From Usitatibacter rugosus (GTDB lineage Bacteria > Pseudomonadota > Gammaproteobacteria > Burkholderiales > Usitatibacteraceae), in the NCBI RefSeq assembly GCF_013003965.1, contig NZ_CP053069.1, forward strand, positions 4,185,419 to 4,249,418: a DNA stretch of 64,000 nucleotides, given 5' to 3'. Shown here piece after piece: positions 1 to 8,905 of the stretch. Positions within the stretch are counted from its first letter, which is position 1. Each line of letters starts with the position of its first letter. A program made the translations under genes and the position numbers. Under the pieces are notes generated by a model that saw nothing but the letters and a program-made list of their open reading frames with translations, ran no database searches and was not told the origin of the DNA.

Positions 1-20
1 AATTCGCTGAGCCATCCCAT
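1..20 (-). CDS. Start of a divergent gene, truncated by the window edge
   Basis: On the minus strand an ATG at 20 is preceded, with about eight bases between, by a GGAGGA-like ribosome site at 28-34. Only six codons (M-G-W-L-S-E) are inside the window, so no product can be named. The gap to the plus-strand operon at 120 would hold a divergent promoter region. This is inferred from the ribosome site and start only. Confidence 0.3.
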
Positions 21-119
21 CGCGGGGTCCTCCAGGCCGAAGAACCCAGCTTTGGCTCCCAACCTGACGGGCGTCTGACGGGTCGTCTAGAATGGGCCGC
101 ACCCCTGGAGGTAACCGCG

Positions 120-914
120 ATGTCCATGTCAGACAACCCTTTCGCACCGCCGAAAGCCGCCGTCCTCGAAGCGGATTCCGATGACGCTTTCGTCGCAGAA
201 GGCCGCAAGGTCCCGGCGGGCCGCGGCACGGCGTGGGTCGGCGAATCCTGGGTGCTCTACAAGCGCGCCCCGCTGGTCTGGATCGTGATGTTCGTGATCT
301 TCATGGTGATGACGGTGGTGCTCGCGATCATCCCGCTGGGCTCGATCGTCTCCTCGATGCTCTACCCGGTGTTCGCCGCCGGCTTCATGCTCGGCTGCCG
401 TGAGCTCGAGAACGGCGGCAAGCTCGAGGTGGCCCACCTGTTCGCGGGCTTCAAGGCCAACGTCGGCAATCTCATCCTGGTCGGCCTCATCTACCTCGCG
501 GGCGCGATGGTCGTCGCGGTGATCGCCGGCATCGGCCTCGCGATCTCCATGCCCTTCTACCTGGGCGGGAATTTCGACGTCAACGCGGACATGCTCACGA
601 TGGCCCTCGCGATGGCGCCGCTCCTGATCCTCTTCGTGCTGGTGGTGATGGCGCTCTCGCTGCCGCTCGTGATGGCGCTCTGGTTCGCACCGCCCCTGGT
701 GGTGTTCCACAACCTGGCGCCGCTCGAGGCGATGAAGGCGAGCTTCACGGGCTGCGCGCGCAACATCTGGCCGTTCCTGATCTACGGCCTCGTGTTCCTG
801 CTGCTGCTGATCGTCGCGATGATCCCGCTGGGCCTGGGCCTGCTCGTCGTGAGCCCGATGATCTGGGCCTCGATCTACACCGCGTACCGCGACATCTACC
901 TCGCCCCGAAGTGA
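120..914 (+). CDS. BPSS1780-like integral membrane protein
   Basis: A 264-residue protein with a short polar N-terminus followed by about five hydrophobic stretches (roughly residues 51-72, 74-92, 118-145, 160-190 and 215-247). The pattern and the motif G-C-R-E-L-E after the second helix resemble the BPSS1780 family of proteobacterial membrane proteins, whose function is unknown. A GGAGGT ribosome site at 107-112 favours the ATG at 120, although an ATG two codons later is possible. It is the first gene of a run of seven overlapping genes, which suggests a role in the same envelope-associated unit. No enzymatic motif is visible. Confidence 0.7.
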   Translation: MSMSDNPFAPPKAAVLEADSDDAFVAEGRKVPAGRGTAWVGESWVLYKRAPLVWIVMFVIFMVMTVVLAIIPLGSIVSSMLYPVFAAGFMLGCRELENGGKLEVAHLFAGFKANVGNLILVGLIYLAGAMVVAVIAGIGLAISMPFYLGGNFDVNADMLTMALAMAPLLILFVLVVMALSLPLVMALWFAPPLVVFHNLAPLEAMKASFTGCARNIWPFLIYGLVFLLLLIVAMIPLGLGLLVVSPMIWASIYTAYRDIYLAPK

Positions 915-1597
915 TCGACACGCTGCGGCCCGTCTCGCTGCCCGAGGGCGCCGAGATCACGCTCCGCCTCGCGGGGCCGGTCGCGCGTGCGCGTGCGTGG
1001 AGCATCGACTTCGGCATCCGCGCGATGGCGATGATGTCGCTGCCGCCGCTCCTGCAGCACTTCGGCGACGCGGGCCTGGGCGTGATGACGATCCTCTGGT
1101 TCGCGATCTCCACGCTCTACCCGGTGTTCTTCGAGGCGCTCTGGAACGGCGCCACGCCCGGCAAGCGCGTCTGCCATCTCGCGGTGGTGCATGCGGACGG
1201 AACGCCCGTGGGCTGGAGCGCGGCGCTGCTGCGAAACATCGTGCGCATCGCGGACACCTTCCCGGTCGGCTACGCCGTGGGCTTCACGGTGATGCTCTTC
1301 GATCCGCAGTTCCGGCGCCTCGGCGACCTCGCCGCGGGCACCGTGGTGATCCATCGCGATTCGCTCGCGGCCCGCGCCACCAGCGCGCCGGAAGTGCCGG
1401 GCCTCGCGTCGCCCGTCGCATTGAGCGCGCTCGAGCAGCGTGCGGTCCTCGACTTCGGCGAGCGCCGCGGCACCTGGTCGCACGAGCGCGCCGCGGAGCT
1501 TGCGGAAACCGCCGGGCCACTGGTGGGCAACCTTCACGGTGATGCCGCGGCCGACCGCATCAGCGCCATCGCCGCTTTCCTGAGAGGCCGCCGGTGA
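911..1597 (+). CDS. RDD family membrane protein
   Basis: A 228-residue protein with the RDD family layout: an N-terminal segment R-A-R-A-W-S-I-D-F (residues 26-34) opening the first helix, a second helix near 52-75, and the family signature G-x-T-P-G-K-R near residues 80-86 before a further hydrophobic stretch. The C-terminal third is soluble. RDD proteins are small membrane proteins of poorly known role, in some cases linked to ion transport. The GTG start overlaps the previous stop by four bases, as expected for translational coupling. It commonly travels with SpoIIM, DUF4129, MoxR and DUF58 genes, as here. Confidence 0.85.
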   Translation: MIDTLRPVSLPEGAEITLRLAGPVARARAWSIDFGIRAMAMMSLPPLLQHFGDAGLGVMTILWFAISTLYPVFFEALWNGATPGKRVCHLAVVHADGTPVGWSAALLRNIVRIADTFPVGYAVGFTVMLFDPQFRRLGDLAAGTVVIHRDSLAARATSAPEVPGLASPVALSALEQRAVLDFGERRGTWSHERAAELAETAGPLVGNLHGDAAADRISAIAAFLRGRR

Positions 1598-2583
1598 GCG
1601 AAGCCGAATTCGAGGCGAAGCACGCCGCCGATTGGGAGGCGCTCGACCGGGCGATTGCCGGACGCAAGCGCAAAAAAAAGGAGGCCGCCGAGGAGATCCC
1701 GCCGCAGGACGTGCCGCGCCGCTTCCGCCTGCTCGTGGCGCATCTCGCCCTGGCGCGCGACCGGCAGTACCGCACGTCGCTCATCGACAAGCTGCATGCG
1801 CGCGTGGTCGCCGCCCACCTCGCCATCCACGGCGCGCGCGCCGAGCGCCGCGGCGGCGCCCTGGCACAGCTTCGCGAGTTCATCGTCTCGGGCTTTCCCG
1901 CGGAGGCGCGCCGCCAGTGGCCCTACCTGCTGGTCGCGGCGATCACGTTCTTCGGACCCTTCCTCGGCGGCATCTTCGTGCTGCAGTACTTCCCCGATTT
2001 CGTCTTCTACCTCGCGAGCCCCGAGCAGCTCGCGCAGATCCAGTCCATGTACGCGCCGGGCAACATGCGCTACGGCACCGCGCGCGAGGCCGATACGGAC
2101 ATGATGATGTTCGGCCACTACATCGCGAACAACGTGCGGATCGACTTCCAGGTCGTGGCCGGCGGCGCGTTCTTCGGGCTCGGGACGCTCGCGGCACTCC
2201 TCTTCAACGGCATCTTCCTCGGCGCGGTCGCGGGCTATCTCACGCAGATCGGCTACGGCGAGACGTTCTGGGGCTTTGTCGCGGGGCACAGCGCGCCCGA
2301 GCTGCTGGGCCTCGTGTACGCGGGCGGCGCGGGCCTGCTGATCGGACACGCCCTCATAGCCCCCGGCCGCACGACACGCGCCGAGGCGCTACGCAGGAAC
2401 GGCGTTCCCGCCGCGCGCTTGCTCTACGGGGCGGCATTGATGACGGTGATGGCCGCCTTCATCGAGGCGTTCTGGTCCTCGCGTACCTCGCTGCCCTTCG
2501 GCATCAAGATCGCGTTCGGCGCGACGCTCGCCGCCGTGTTCTTCATCTACCTCACGTTCGCCGGGCGGCAGCGTGGATCTTGA
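1594..2583 (+). CDS. SpoIIM-like (stage II sporulation protein M family) membrane protein
   Basis: A 329-residue protein with a basic soluble N-terminal region (about 1-105) and several membrane helices. The segment around residues 190-225 (G-G-A-F-F-G-L-G-T then F-N-G-I-F-L-G) and the later G-H-S-A-P-E-L motif are typical of the SpoIIM family. SpoIIM itself serves engulfment in spore formers; homologues in non-sporulating bacteria have no settled function and occur beside RDD and MoxR genes. The GTG start overlaps the RDD stop by four bases. This organism type does not sporulate, so the name is a family label only. Confidence 0.82.
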   Translation: MSEAEFEAKHAADWEALDRAIAGRKRKKKEAAEEIPPQDVPRRFRLLVAHLALARDRQYRTSLIDKLHARVVAAHLAIHGARAERRGGALAQLREFIVSGFPAEARRQWPYLLVAAITFFGPFLGGIFVLQYFPDFVFYLASPEQLAQIQSMYAPGNMRYGTAREADTDMMMFGHYIANNVRIDFQVVAGGAFFGLGTLAALLFNGIFLGAVAGYLTQIGYGETFWGFVAGHSAPELLGLVYAGGAGLLIGHALIAPGRTTRAEALRRNGVPAARLLYGAALMTVMAAFIEAFWSSRTSLPFGIKIAFGATLAAVFFIYLTFAGRQRGS

Positions 2584-4087
2584 ACGCATGGCCGTGCGGC
2601 TGCGCCCGCGCAATCCCACGGAGGCGCTCGATCTCGGCTTCGCCCTCGTACGCGAGCACGCGGGCTCGGTGTACGGAACATGGCTCGCCGCTTATCTGCC
2701 GATCGCCTTCCTGACCTACGCGCTGCTCTGGGACCACCCGGTCATCGCGTGGTGCGTGCTGTGGTGGCTGAAGCCGCTCTTCGACCGCATCCTGCTGGCG
2801 CTCCTGTCGCGCTCGCTCTTCGGCGAACCGACGGGGCCGCGCGCCATCCTTGGTTCCCCGCGCCAGTGGCTGATGGGCACGCGGATCCTCAGCGCGCTCA
2901 CCTGGGGCCGCTTCGATTTCGCGCGCTCGTTCCATCTCCCCGTGCACCAGCTCGAGCGCTCGCGCGGCAAGGCGGGGCGCCAGCGCGTCCGCCTGCTCGA
3001 TCGCGATGCACGCGGCTCGGCCGTGTGGCTCACCTTCCTGCTGCTCGGCGTGGAGCTGTTCCTGGTGATCGCCGTGAGCATCGGGCTCGCCTTGTTGATC
3101 CCGGTGCAGGTGCCGGTCGAGAACCTCCTCGAGAACATCTTCCGGTCCGGCACCTCTCGCGACGGCGCGCTCGTCGGCGCGCTGCTCGGCACGTTCGCCA
3201 CGTCGCTCGTGGAGCCCGTCTACGTCGCTTCGGGCTTCACGCTCTACCTGCAGCGCCGGACCATGCTCGAGGGCTGGGACATCGAGCTTCGCTTCCGCCA
3301 CCTGGCCGAGCGCCTCGCCGCGCCCGTGGCTTCCGCTGCGGGCGTCGTCGCTGCCCTGCTGCTCGCTTGCGTACTGCTTCCGCTGCCTTCCGTCTCACAC
3401 GCGCAGGCCGAGCCGCCGGCCGCCGCTCCGCAGAAAGCCGCGGCGAAGGATCCGGCGAAGGAGATCAAGGCCGTGCTCGCCCAGCCGGAATTCGGCAAGA
3501 CGGAGATGCGCAAGCAGCTCGAGTACGTGGGGCCCAAGTTCGACTGGAAGAGCGACAGCAAGTCGAAGCCGTGGAACTTCGGATGGATCGAGGATCTCGC
3601 GCGGTTGCTCGCGGGCATCGCGCGCTACGCGACGTGGATCGTGGGGGGCCTCGCGCTCGCCGTCGTGCTCTACCTGCTGGCGCGCTACGCCCGGCTGCGC
3701 GGCTTCGGGGCGGGCCAGGCCGAGCGGCCCGATTTCCTCTTCGGCCTCGACGTGCGTCCCGAGTCGCTGCCGGACGATGTGGCCGCGGTAGCCGCCGCGC
3801 TCGCGAAGGAAGGCCGCACGCGCGAGGCGCTCTCGCTCCTCTATCGCGGAGCCCTCGTGCGCTTCCTCGACCAGGGCATGGAGTTCCTGCGCGGCGACAC
3901 GGAAGGCGATTGCCTGCGCAAGGTCGAGCACAACGCCCGCGACACCGCGCGGCAGTATTTCCGCCGCCTGGTCAGCGCGTGGCAATCGCTCGCGTACGGG
4001 CACCGCGCGGTCGGAGCGGAAGCCGTCGTGGCGCTCGCCGGCGAATGGCGGCGCGAGTTCGCCGGCGACGCACAGGCCCCGAGATGA
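2573..4087 (+). CDS. DUF4129 domain membrane protein
   Basis: A 504-residue protein. The N-terminal half has hydrophobic stretches near residues 35-75, 150-180 and 195-225, and a further helix lies around 250-275. A linker rich in Ala, Pro and Lys (about 280-320) leads to a helix near 345-370 and a cytoplasmic C-terminal domain (about 390-490). That domain contains R-E-A-L-S-L-L-Y-R-G-A-L followed by T-E-G-D-C-L-R, which is the DUF4129 pattern found in proteins linked to transglutaminase-like and MoxR systems. The GTG start at 2573 overlaps the SpoIIM-like gene; ATG 2588 is an alternative. Function unknown. Confidence 0.75.
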   Translation: MDLERMAVRLRPRNPTEALDLGFALVREHAGSVYGTWLAAYLPIAFLTYALLWDHPVIAWCVLWWLKPLFDRILLALLSRSLFGEPTGPRAILGSPRQWLMGTRILSALTWGRFDFARSFHLPVHQLERSRGKAGRQRVRLLDRDARGSAVWLTFLLLGVELFLVIAVSIGLALLIPVQVPVENLLENIFRSGTSRDGALVGALLGTFATSLVEPVYVASGFTLYLQRRTMLEGWDIELRFRHLAERLAAPVASAAGVVAALLLACVLLPLPSVSHAQAEPPAAAPQKAAAKDPAKEIKAVLAQPEFGKTEMRKQLEYVGPKFDWKSDSKSKPWNFGWIEDLARLLAGIARYATWIVGGLALAVVLYLLARYARLRGFGAGQAERPDFLFGLDVRPESLPDDVAAVAAALAKEGRTREALSLLYRGALVRFLDQGMEFLRGDTEGDCLRKVEHNARDTARQYFRRLVSAWQSLAYGHRAVGAEAVVALAGEWRREFAGDAQAPR

Positions 4088-5385
4088 CGCGCAAGATCGC
4101 CTTCCGCGTCGCGCTCGTGGCCGCGCCCTTCCTGGGCTTGTTCCTCTATGCCGCGTTCAACTGGTACACGTGGGTCGAGCATCCCCACCAGGTGGACCAG
4201 GGCGAGGAGGCCCGCAAGAATCCCTACCTCGCGCTGAGCCAGTTCCTGCCGCGCATGGGCGCGCGCACCGAGTTCGCGCGCTCGCCGGTGCAGCTCGCCC
4301 GCCCGCCGGAGAAGGGCGTGCTCATCCTCGCCGCGCGCCGCCTGCCGTTCATGACGCAGCAACGGGTGCGCGAGATCGACGCCTGGGTCCGGCGCGGCGG
4401 CGTGCTCGTCGTCGAGGCCGAGTCCGGCGGCATCGACGATCCGCTGCTGGACAACTACGGCATCGAGCGCGACGTCCCCGAATGGCTGCGCGGCACGCCC
4501 GAGGAACGCCGCGAGGCGAAGAAGCGCGAGAACGAGAAGCGCGAGGCCCTGAAGGCCGCGGATCCGAAGAAGGGCGGGCGGCGCGAGTACCTGGCCAGCA
4601 TCGTGTGGCCCGGCGCCTCGAAGGTGCTGCGCGTGCGGCAGACCGGGCAGGGCCTGCGCATCGCGGGCGAAGGAGAGCCACCGAACCTCGTGACCGCGAT
4701 GGCCGACGATCGCCTGGTCGTGGTCGCCTTCGATGCGGATGCGGGCCGGGTCGTGGTGCTGTCGAGCCTCGCCTTCCTTCGCAACCGCGACCTGGGCGAA
4801 TACCATCACGCCGAGTTCGCGTGGCGCCTCGCCACGGCCGCGCCCGATCAACGCACCTCGATGCTCTTCCTGCGCATTCCGTCCCCGTCGCTGTGGGAGT
4901 GGATGCGCGAGAACGCGTGGCCCGTGATGGTCTCGGCGATCGTGCTGCTGCTCCTGTGGCTGGGCCGCATCGTGCCGCGCTTCGGGCCGCTCGAGCCCGA
5001 GCCCGCGCCGGTGCGCCGCAGCCTCATCGAACACCTGCGCGCGGCCGGACGTTTCGTGTGGTCGCGCGGCGAGGCGCAACGCCTGCTCGAGGCCGTGCGC
5101 GATCGCGTGTGGCGCTCGGCGCTGCGCCGGCGCGGCGGCCTTGCCGGCCTCGCGCACTCCAAGGCCGAAGACACGCTCGTGAGCCTCACCGGGCAAACAC
5201 CGGCCACCGTGCACCGTGCGCTGAACGGCGGCGGAACGAGCCCCGTCGCATTCGTCACCACAGCCGCGGCATTGCAGGGCCTCGAGTCGGGCCTCGCCCA
5301 CAGCCTTCGTCATACCGCCGACTCTCGTCATTCCCGCGCAGGCGGGAATCCAGCACCGTCCAAGAACAAGGGAGCCCCTTCATGA
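4084..5385 (+). CDS. DUF4350 domain membrane protein with a repeat-encoded C-terminus
   Basis: A 433-residue protein with an N-terminal helix (about 6-26), a large extracytoplasmic domain and a second helix near 277-297 followed by a cytoplasmic tail. DUF4350 proteins accompany MoxR/DUF58 genes and resemble the GldG-like ABC-associated fold; their role is not settled. It overlaps the DUF4129 gene by four bases and ends in an ATGA overlap with the MoxR gene. The last residues before the tail end, S-R-H-S-R-A-G-G-N-P, are translated from a copy of the TTCCCGC...GCGGGAA repeat, so the natural C-terminus has probably been extended by repeat insertion. Confidence 0.8.
   Translation: MTRKIAFRVALVAAPFLGLFLYAAFNWYTWVEHPHQVDQGEEARKNPYLALSQFLPRMGARTEFARSPVQLARPPEKGVLILAARRLPFMTQQRVREIDAWVRRGGVLVVEAESGGIDDPLLDNYGIERDVPEWLRGTPEERREAKKRENEKREALKAADPKKGGRREYLASIVWPGASKVLRVRQTGQGLRIAGEGEPPNLVTAMADDRLVVVAFDADAGRVVVLSSLAFLRNRDLGEYHHAEFAWRLATAAPDQRTSMLFLRIPSPSLWEWMRENAWPVMVSAIVLLLLWLGRIVPRFGPLEPEPAPVRRSLIEHLRAAGRFVWSRGEAQRLLEAVRDRVWRSALRRRGGLAGLAHSKAEDTLVSLTGQTPATVHRALNGGGTSPVAFVTTAAALQGLESGLAHSLRHTADSRHSRAGGNPAPSKNKGAPS
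5327..5353. repeat. Palindromic repeat, TTCCCGCG type, inside coding sequence
   Basis: The core TTCCCGCGCAGGCGGGAA can form a hairpin and is flanked by GTCA and TCCAG. It is the same unit as at 14280, 20135 and 25337. Here it lies within the last codons of the DUF4350 gene and is translated. Confidence 0.8.
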
Positions 5386-6368
5386 GCACCGAGATGCAGA
5401 TTCCGCCCGACGCGCCCGAGAAGGCCGCGGCGCTGATCAACGCCGTCGCAACCGAGATCCGCAAGGTCGTGGTGGGCCAGGACGAGGTGATCGCGCAATC
5501 GCTCGCCGGGCTCGTGGCGGGCGGCCACGTGCTGGTCGAGGGCGTGCCGGGCCTGGGCAAGACGCTGCTCGTGAAGGCACTGGCCCGCACGCTGCGCGCG
5601 AGCTTCGCCCGCATCCAGTTCACGCCCGACCTCATGCCCTCGGACGTGACGGGCCACACCATCTACGACGGGGCGACGAGCACCTTCGTGTCGCGCAAGG
5701 GGCCGGTGTTCACGAATTTCCTCCTGGCCGACGAGATCAACCGCGCGCCGGCGAAGACGCAGGCCTCGCTGCTCGAGGTGATGCAGGAGGCGCAAGTCAC
5801 CATCGAGGGCACGGCGCACCCGCTCACGCAGCCGTTCATGGTGTTCGCGACGCAGAACCCGATCGAGCACGAAGGCACGTATCCGCTGCCCGACGCGCAG
5901 TTGGACCGCTTCCTGCTCAACGTGCGCATCGGCTACCCCGCCGCGGATGAAGAGGTGCGGCTCACACGCCAGGTGACGCAGTCGATGGTGGGCGACAAGC
6001 TCAACGTCGAGGCGGTGCAGCCGGTGCTCGAGGCGAACCAGGTCCTCACGCTGCAGAAGCTGGCCTCGATGCTCACCGTCGACGACAAGGTGATCGACTA
6101 CGCGGTACGGCTCGCGCGTGCGACGCGCGACCACGCGGGCCTTACGCGCGGCGCCGGGCCGAGGGCGAGCATCGCACTGATTCGCGCGGCCCGGGCCTCC
6201 GCCCTCGCCAACGCTCGCCCCTTCGCTTCGCCCGACGACGTAAAGCAGGTCGCCCTCGCGGTCCTGCGGCACCGAGTGTCGGTCTCGCCCGAGTTCGAGA
6301 TCGAAGGCCGCGATGCGGACTCCATCCTTGGCGACCTGCTGCAATCCGTGGAGGCGCCGCGCCTGTGA
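5382..6368 (+). CDS. MoxR family AAA+ ATPase
   Basis: A 328-residue MoxR-type AAA+ ATPase. Visible motifs are Walker A G-V-P-G-L-G-K-T near residues 54-61, the Walker B segment L-L-A-D-E-I-N-R-A near 113-121, and the sensor 1 region A-T-Q-N-P-I-E-H-E-G-T-Y followed by P-D-A-Q-L-D-R-F. MoxR ATPases act as chaperone-like partners for the assembly or activation of protein complexes, commonly with VWA or DUF58 proteins. The ATG overlaps the DUF4350 stop, and the DUF58 gene starts inside the last codons, so the three genes are likely translated together. Confidence 0.93.
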   Translation: MSTEMQIPPDAPEKAAALINAVATEIRKVVVGQDEVIAQSLAGLVAGGHVLVEGVPGLGKTLLVKALARTLRASFARIQFTPDLMPSDVTGHTIYDGATSTFVSRKGPVFTNFLLADEINRAPAKTQASLLEVMQEAQVTIEGTAHPLTQPFMVFATQNPIEHEGTYPLPDAQLDRFLLNVRIGYPAADEEVRLTRQVTQSMVGDKLNVEAVQPVLEANQVLTLQKLASMLTVDDKVIDYAVRLARATRDHAGLTRGAGPRASIALIRAARASALANARPFASPDDVKQVALAVLRHRVSVSPEFEIEGRDADSILGDLLQSVEAPRL

Positions 6369-7720
6369 GCGCGCACGTGCCGCCCGTATCGCTCTCGCAC
6401 GCCGGACGGCCTATCCCGTCGCGGCTCGCGGTGGCGCTCGGCGTGGCATTGCTCCTCTTCGCGATCGCCGCGGCGATCTGGCCCGGGCTCACCGACGCGT
6501 GGCTCGTGGCCGTCGGCATCGTTGCCGTGGCTGCGCTCGCGGACCTCGCGGCCGCGCGAGCATTACCGCCGCGCCTGGCGCTCGAGCGCCGTATGCCCGG
6601 GTCCGTTCCGATCGGCCGCTGGCGCGAATGCTTCCTGCGCATCTCGAATCCCGGCCCGTTCCCCGTGCGCTGCGAGGTGCACGACCATCATCCCGCCTCG
6701 GTCGAATCCGCGGGATTGCCCGTGCAGGTGAGCGTTCCCGCGCGCGGCTATGCGATGGCGCCCTACAAGATGCGCGCCACGGAGCGCGGCACGCTCGGCT
6801 TCGCGCCTGCCGAGGCACGCGTGGGCTCTCCGTTCAGACTCTGGGACAGCCGCGTGCGCTTCGGAGCCGCGCAATCCGTGCGGAGCTATCCCGATTTCGC
6901 CGAGCTCGCCGACTACGCGCTCTTTGCCACCGAGAACCGCCTCTCGCAGATCGGCGTGCTGAAGCAGCGCCGCCGCGGCGAAGGCCTCGAGTTCCACCAG
7001 CTTCGCGACTATCGCGAGGGCGATTCACTCCGGCAGATCGACTGGAGTGCCACCGCCCGCCTTCGCCGACCGATCGCCCGCGAGTACCAGGACGAGCGCG
7101 ACCAGCAGATCGTCTTCCTCATCGACAGTGGCCGGCGCATGAACGCGCGAGACGGGCTGCTCTCGCACTTCGACGAAGTGTTGAACGCGGTGCTGCTCCT
7201 CGCCTTCGTCGCGCTGCGCCAGGGCGACGCCGCCGGACTCATGACCTTCGCCGGCGCCGAGCCGCGCTTCGTACCGGCGCGCAAGTCGCGGGAGACGATC
7301 AACGCATTCCTGAACGCGCTCTACGACGTGCAGCCGACGCTGCGCCCGCCCGACTATCACGCGGCAGCCGTGGAGCTGTCGCGGCGGTTGAAGCGGCGGT
7401 CGCTGGTGGTCGTTGTTTCCAACCTGCGCGACGAAGACGAGGAGACGCTGCTGCCGGCGCTGGCGTTGCTGAAGCGTAAACACCTCGTGCTCTTCGCCAA
7501 CCTGCGCGAGTCGGCGCTGGACTCCGTCCGCGACACGCCCGTGCGCACGCTGGACGACGCACTCACCTACGCCGCCGGCGCGATCTACGAGCGCGAGCGG
7601 GCGAGCATCACGCGCCGCGTCGAGAGCGCGGGTGCGATGCTCCTCGACGTCCCACCGAAGGAGCTCGCCGTGCGCCTCGTGAATCGCTACCTCGACCTCA
7701 AACGCTCCGGGAGGTTCTGA
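6365..7720 (+). CDS. DUF58 domain protein (VWA-like partner of MoxR)
   Basis: A 451-residue protein with two N-terminal membrane helices (about 18-40 and 45-62). The DUF58 signature is clear: R-R-G-E-G-L-E-F-H-Q-L-R-D-Y followed by G-D-S-L-R-Q-I-D-W-S-A-T-A-R, around residues 203-232. After it comes a VWA-like strand with F-L-I-D-S-G-R-R-M near 248-258, a degenerate metal-site region. DUF58 proteins are the usual partners of MoxR ATPases. The GTG start overlaps the MoxR stop by four bases, and its own stop overlaps the next ATG by one base. Confidence 0.9.
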   Translation: MSAHVPPVSLSHAGRPIPSRLAVALGVALLLFAIAAAIWPGLTDAWLVAVGIVAVAALADLAAARALPPRLALERRMPGSVPIGRWRECFLRISNPGPFPVRCEVHDHHPASVESAGLPVQVSVPARGYAMAPYKMRATERGTLGFAPAEARVGSPFRLWDSRVRFGAAQSVRSYPDFAELADYALFATENRLSQIGVLKQRRRGEGLEFHQLRDYREGDSLRQIDWSATARLRRPIAREYQDERDQQIVFLIDSGRRMNARDGLLSHFDEVLNAVLLLAFVALRQGDAAGLMTFAGAEPRFVPARKSRETINAFLNALYDVQPTLRPPDYHAAAVELSRRLKRRSLVVVVSNLRDEDEETLLPALALLKRKHLVLFANLRESALDSVRDTPVRTLDDALTYAAGAIYERERASITRRVESAGAMLLDVPPKELAVRLVNRYLDLKRSGRF

Positions 7721-8445
7721 TGGTTCGCGCGCTTCTGTTCGTTGCAGTGCTTCTCGCAGCCGAAGCGCGTGCCCAGGCGCCCGAGGTCATCGCCGCCCAT
7801 CCGCCAGGCAAGGGTCCCTTCCCGGTCATGGTGCTTGGAGCCGGCCAGGGTTATCACATGCGCCTGCCGATCCTGGAGCAAACCGCCTCGGCGCTCGTGA
7901 AGGAAGGGGTCGCCGTCTATCGATTCGACTGGCGCTTCTACACGCGCGATCCCGCGAAGCTGGAGATGTCCCCCGGCCTGGCCGAAGAGACCGCCGACTT
8001 CCAGGCCGTGCTCGCGCTTGTGCGCGCGGACCCGAAGGTCGACAAGACCAGGGTCTTCGTCGGAGGCAAGTCGCTCGGCTCGCTGGTCAGCTATCGCGTA
8101 TTCGCCGCGGACCCCACCCTGAAAGGTATCGCGCTGATCACGCCCGTTTGCCACCAGGGCCCGATCGAGAAGATGTATCCCGGGATCGAGAGGGAAAAGC
8201 GTCCCGTAGCCTTCATCCTCGGCGACAAGGATCCCGTCTGTCCCGCCGCGCGCTTCGCGGAGTACGTGGCGCTTCCGGGGATTTCGAACAGCAAGCAACA
8301 GGCATCTCTGACCCGGGGCGATCATGCGTTCGGCTACGGCCCGGATGCCTCGGCGGAACAGAAGGGCCAGCAAGCGAAGAACATCGAGTTCGTCGCGGGC
8401 TATGTCGCCGAGTTCGCGGCGCAGGCATCGAAGGTGCCGAACTGA
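7720..8445 (+). CDS. Exported alpha/beta hydrolase
   Basis: A 241-residue alpha/beta hydrolase with a short N-terminal signal sequence (cleavage after A-R-A near residue 19). The nucleophile elbow is G-K-S-L-G near residues 115-119, with a likely acid in G-D-K-D-P near 168-172 and the base His in G-D-H-A-F near 201. This is the compact family that includes KANL3/Tex30-like hydrolases. Substrate unknown. The ATG shares a base with the DUF58 stop codon, so it may be co-expressed with the MoxR operon. Confidence 0.8.
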   Translation: MVRALLFVAVLLAAEARAQAPEVIAAHPPGKGPFPVMVLGAGQGYHMRLPILEQTASALVKEGVAVYRFDWRFYTRDPAKLEMSPGLAEETADFQAVLALVRADPKVDKTRVFVGGKSLGSLVSYRVFAADPTLKGIALITPVCHQGPIEKMYPGIEREKRPVAFILGDKDPVCPAARFAEYVALPGISNSKQQASLTRGDHAFGYGPDASAEQKGQQAKNIEFVAGYVAEFAAQASKVPN

Positions 8446-8446
8446 C

Positions 8447-8905
8447 ATGAAGAAGGTGATTCCCCTGGCGGTGGCCGCGGTCCTGTTCCTGGTGGCGGTC
8501 GTGGCCGGGAAGATCATCGGCAAGATGCGCGAACCGGCGAAGAACAATCCGTCGCAGGTGCAGGAGATCCTGCGGACGGCCGTGACCGAGTTCAACAAGC
8601 AGGCGCCGATGATGGTCGATGCGGCCACGCGCCTGGATCGCGCGTCCTCGGCCGGAAGCGTGCTCACATATCACTACACGCTCCTCCAGAGGCCCGCGCC
8701 GGGGGAAACCCTGGAGCAGCTCCGCGCCAATGTCCCGGCTTTCGAGGAAACAACGAAGAAGAAGGTCTGCGCGGATGACAAGCTCCGTGCCCTGCTCGGC
8801 ATCGGCGTCACGATGCGCTATGCATACGTCACGACGGCCAGCGAGAACGCGTTCGAATTCGCAGTGACGCAGGAAGCCTGCCTCTTCGAGCCGCCCAGGA
8901 AGTAA
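8447..8905 (+). CDS. Small membrane-anchored protein, unknown function
   Basis: A 152-residue protein with an N-terminal helix (about 5-24) that could be a signal anchor, followed by a soluble domain with two Cys residues. No family was recognised with confidence. It starts one base after the hydrolase stop, and its TAA overlaps the ATG of the AraC-type gene, so it belongs to the same transcriptional run. The start is the first ATG after the hydrolase. Confidence 0.65.
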   Translation: MKKVIPLAVAAVLFLVAVVAGKIIGKMREPAKNNPSQVQEILRTAVTEFNKQAPMMVDAATRLDRASSAGSVLTYHYTLLQRPAPGETLEQLRANVPAFEETTKKKVCADDKLRALLGIGVTMRYAYVTTASENAFEFAVTQEACLFEPPRK

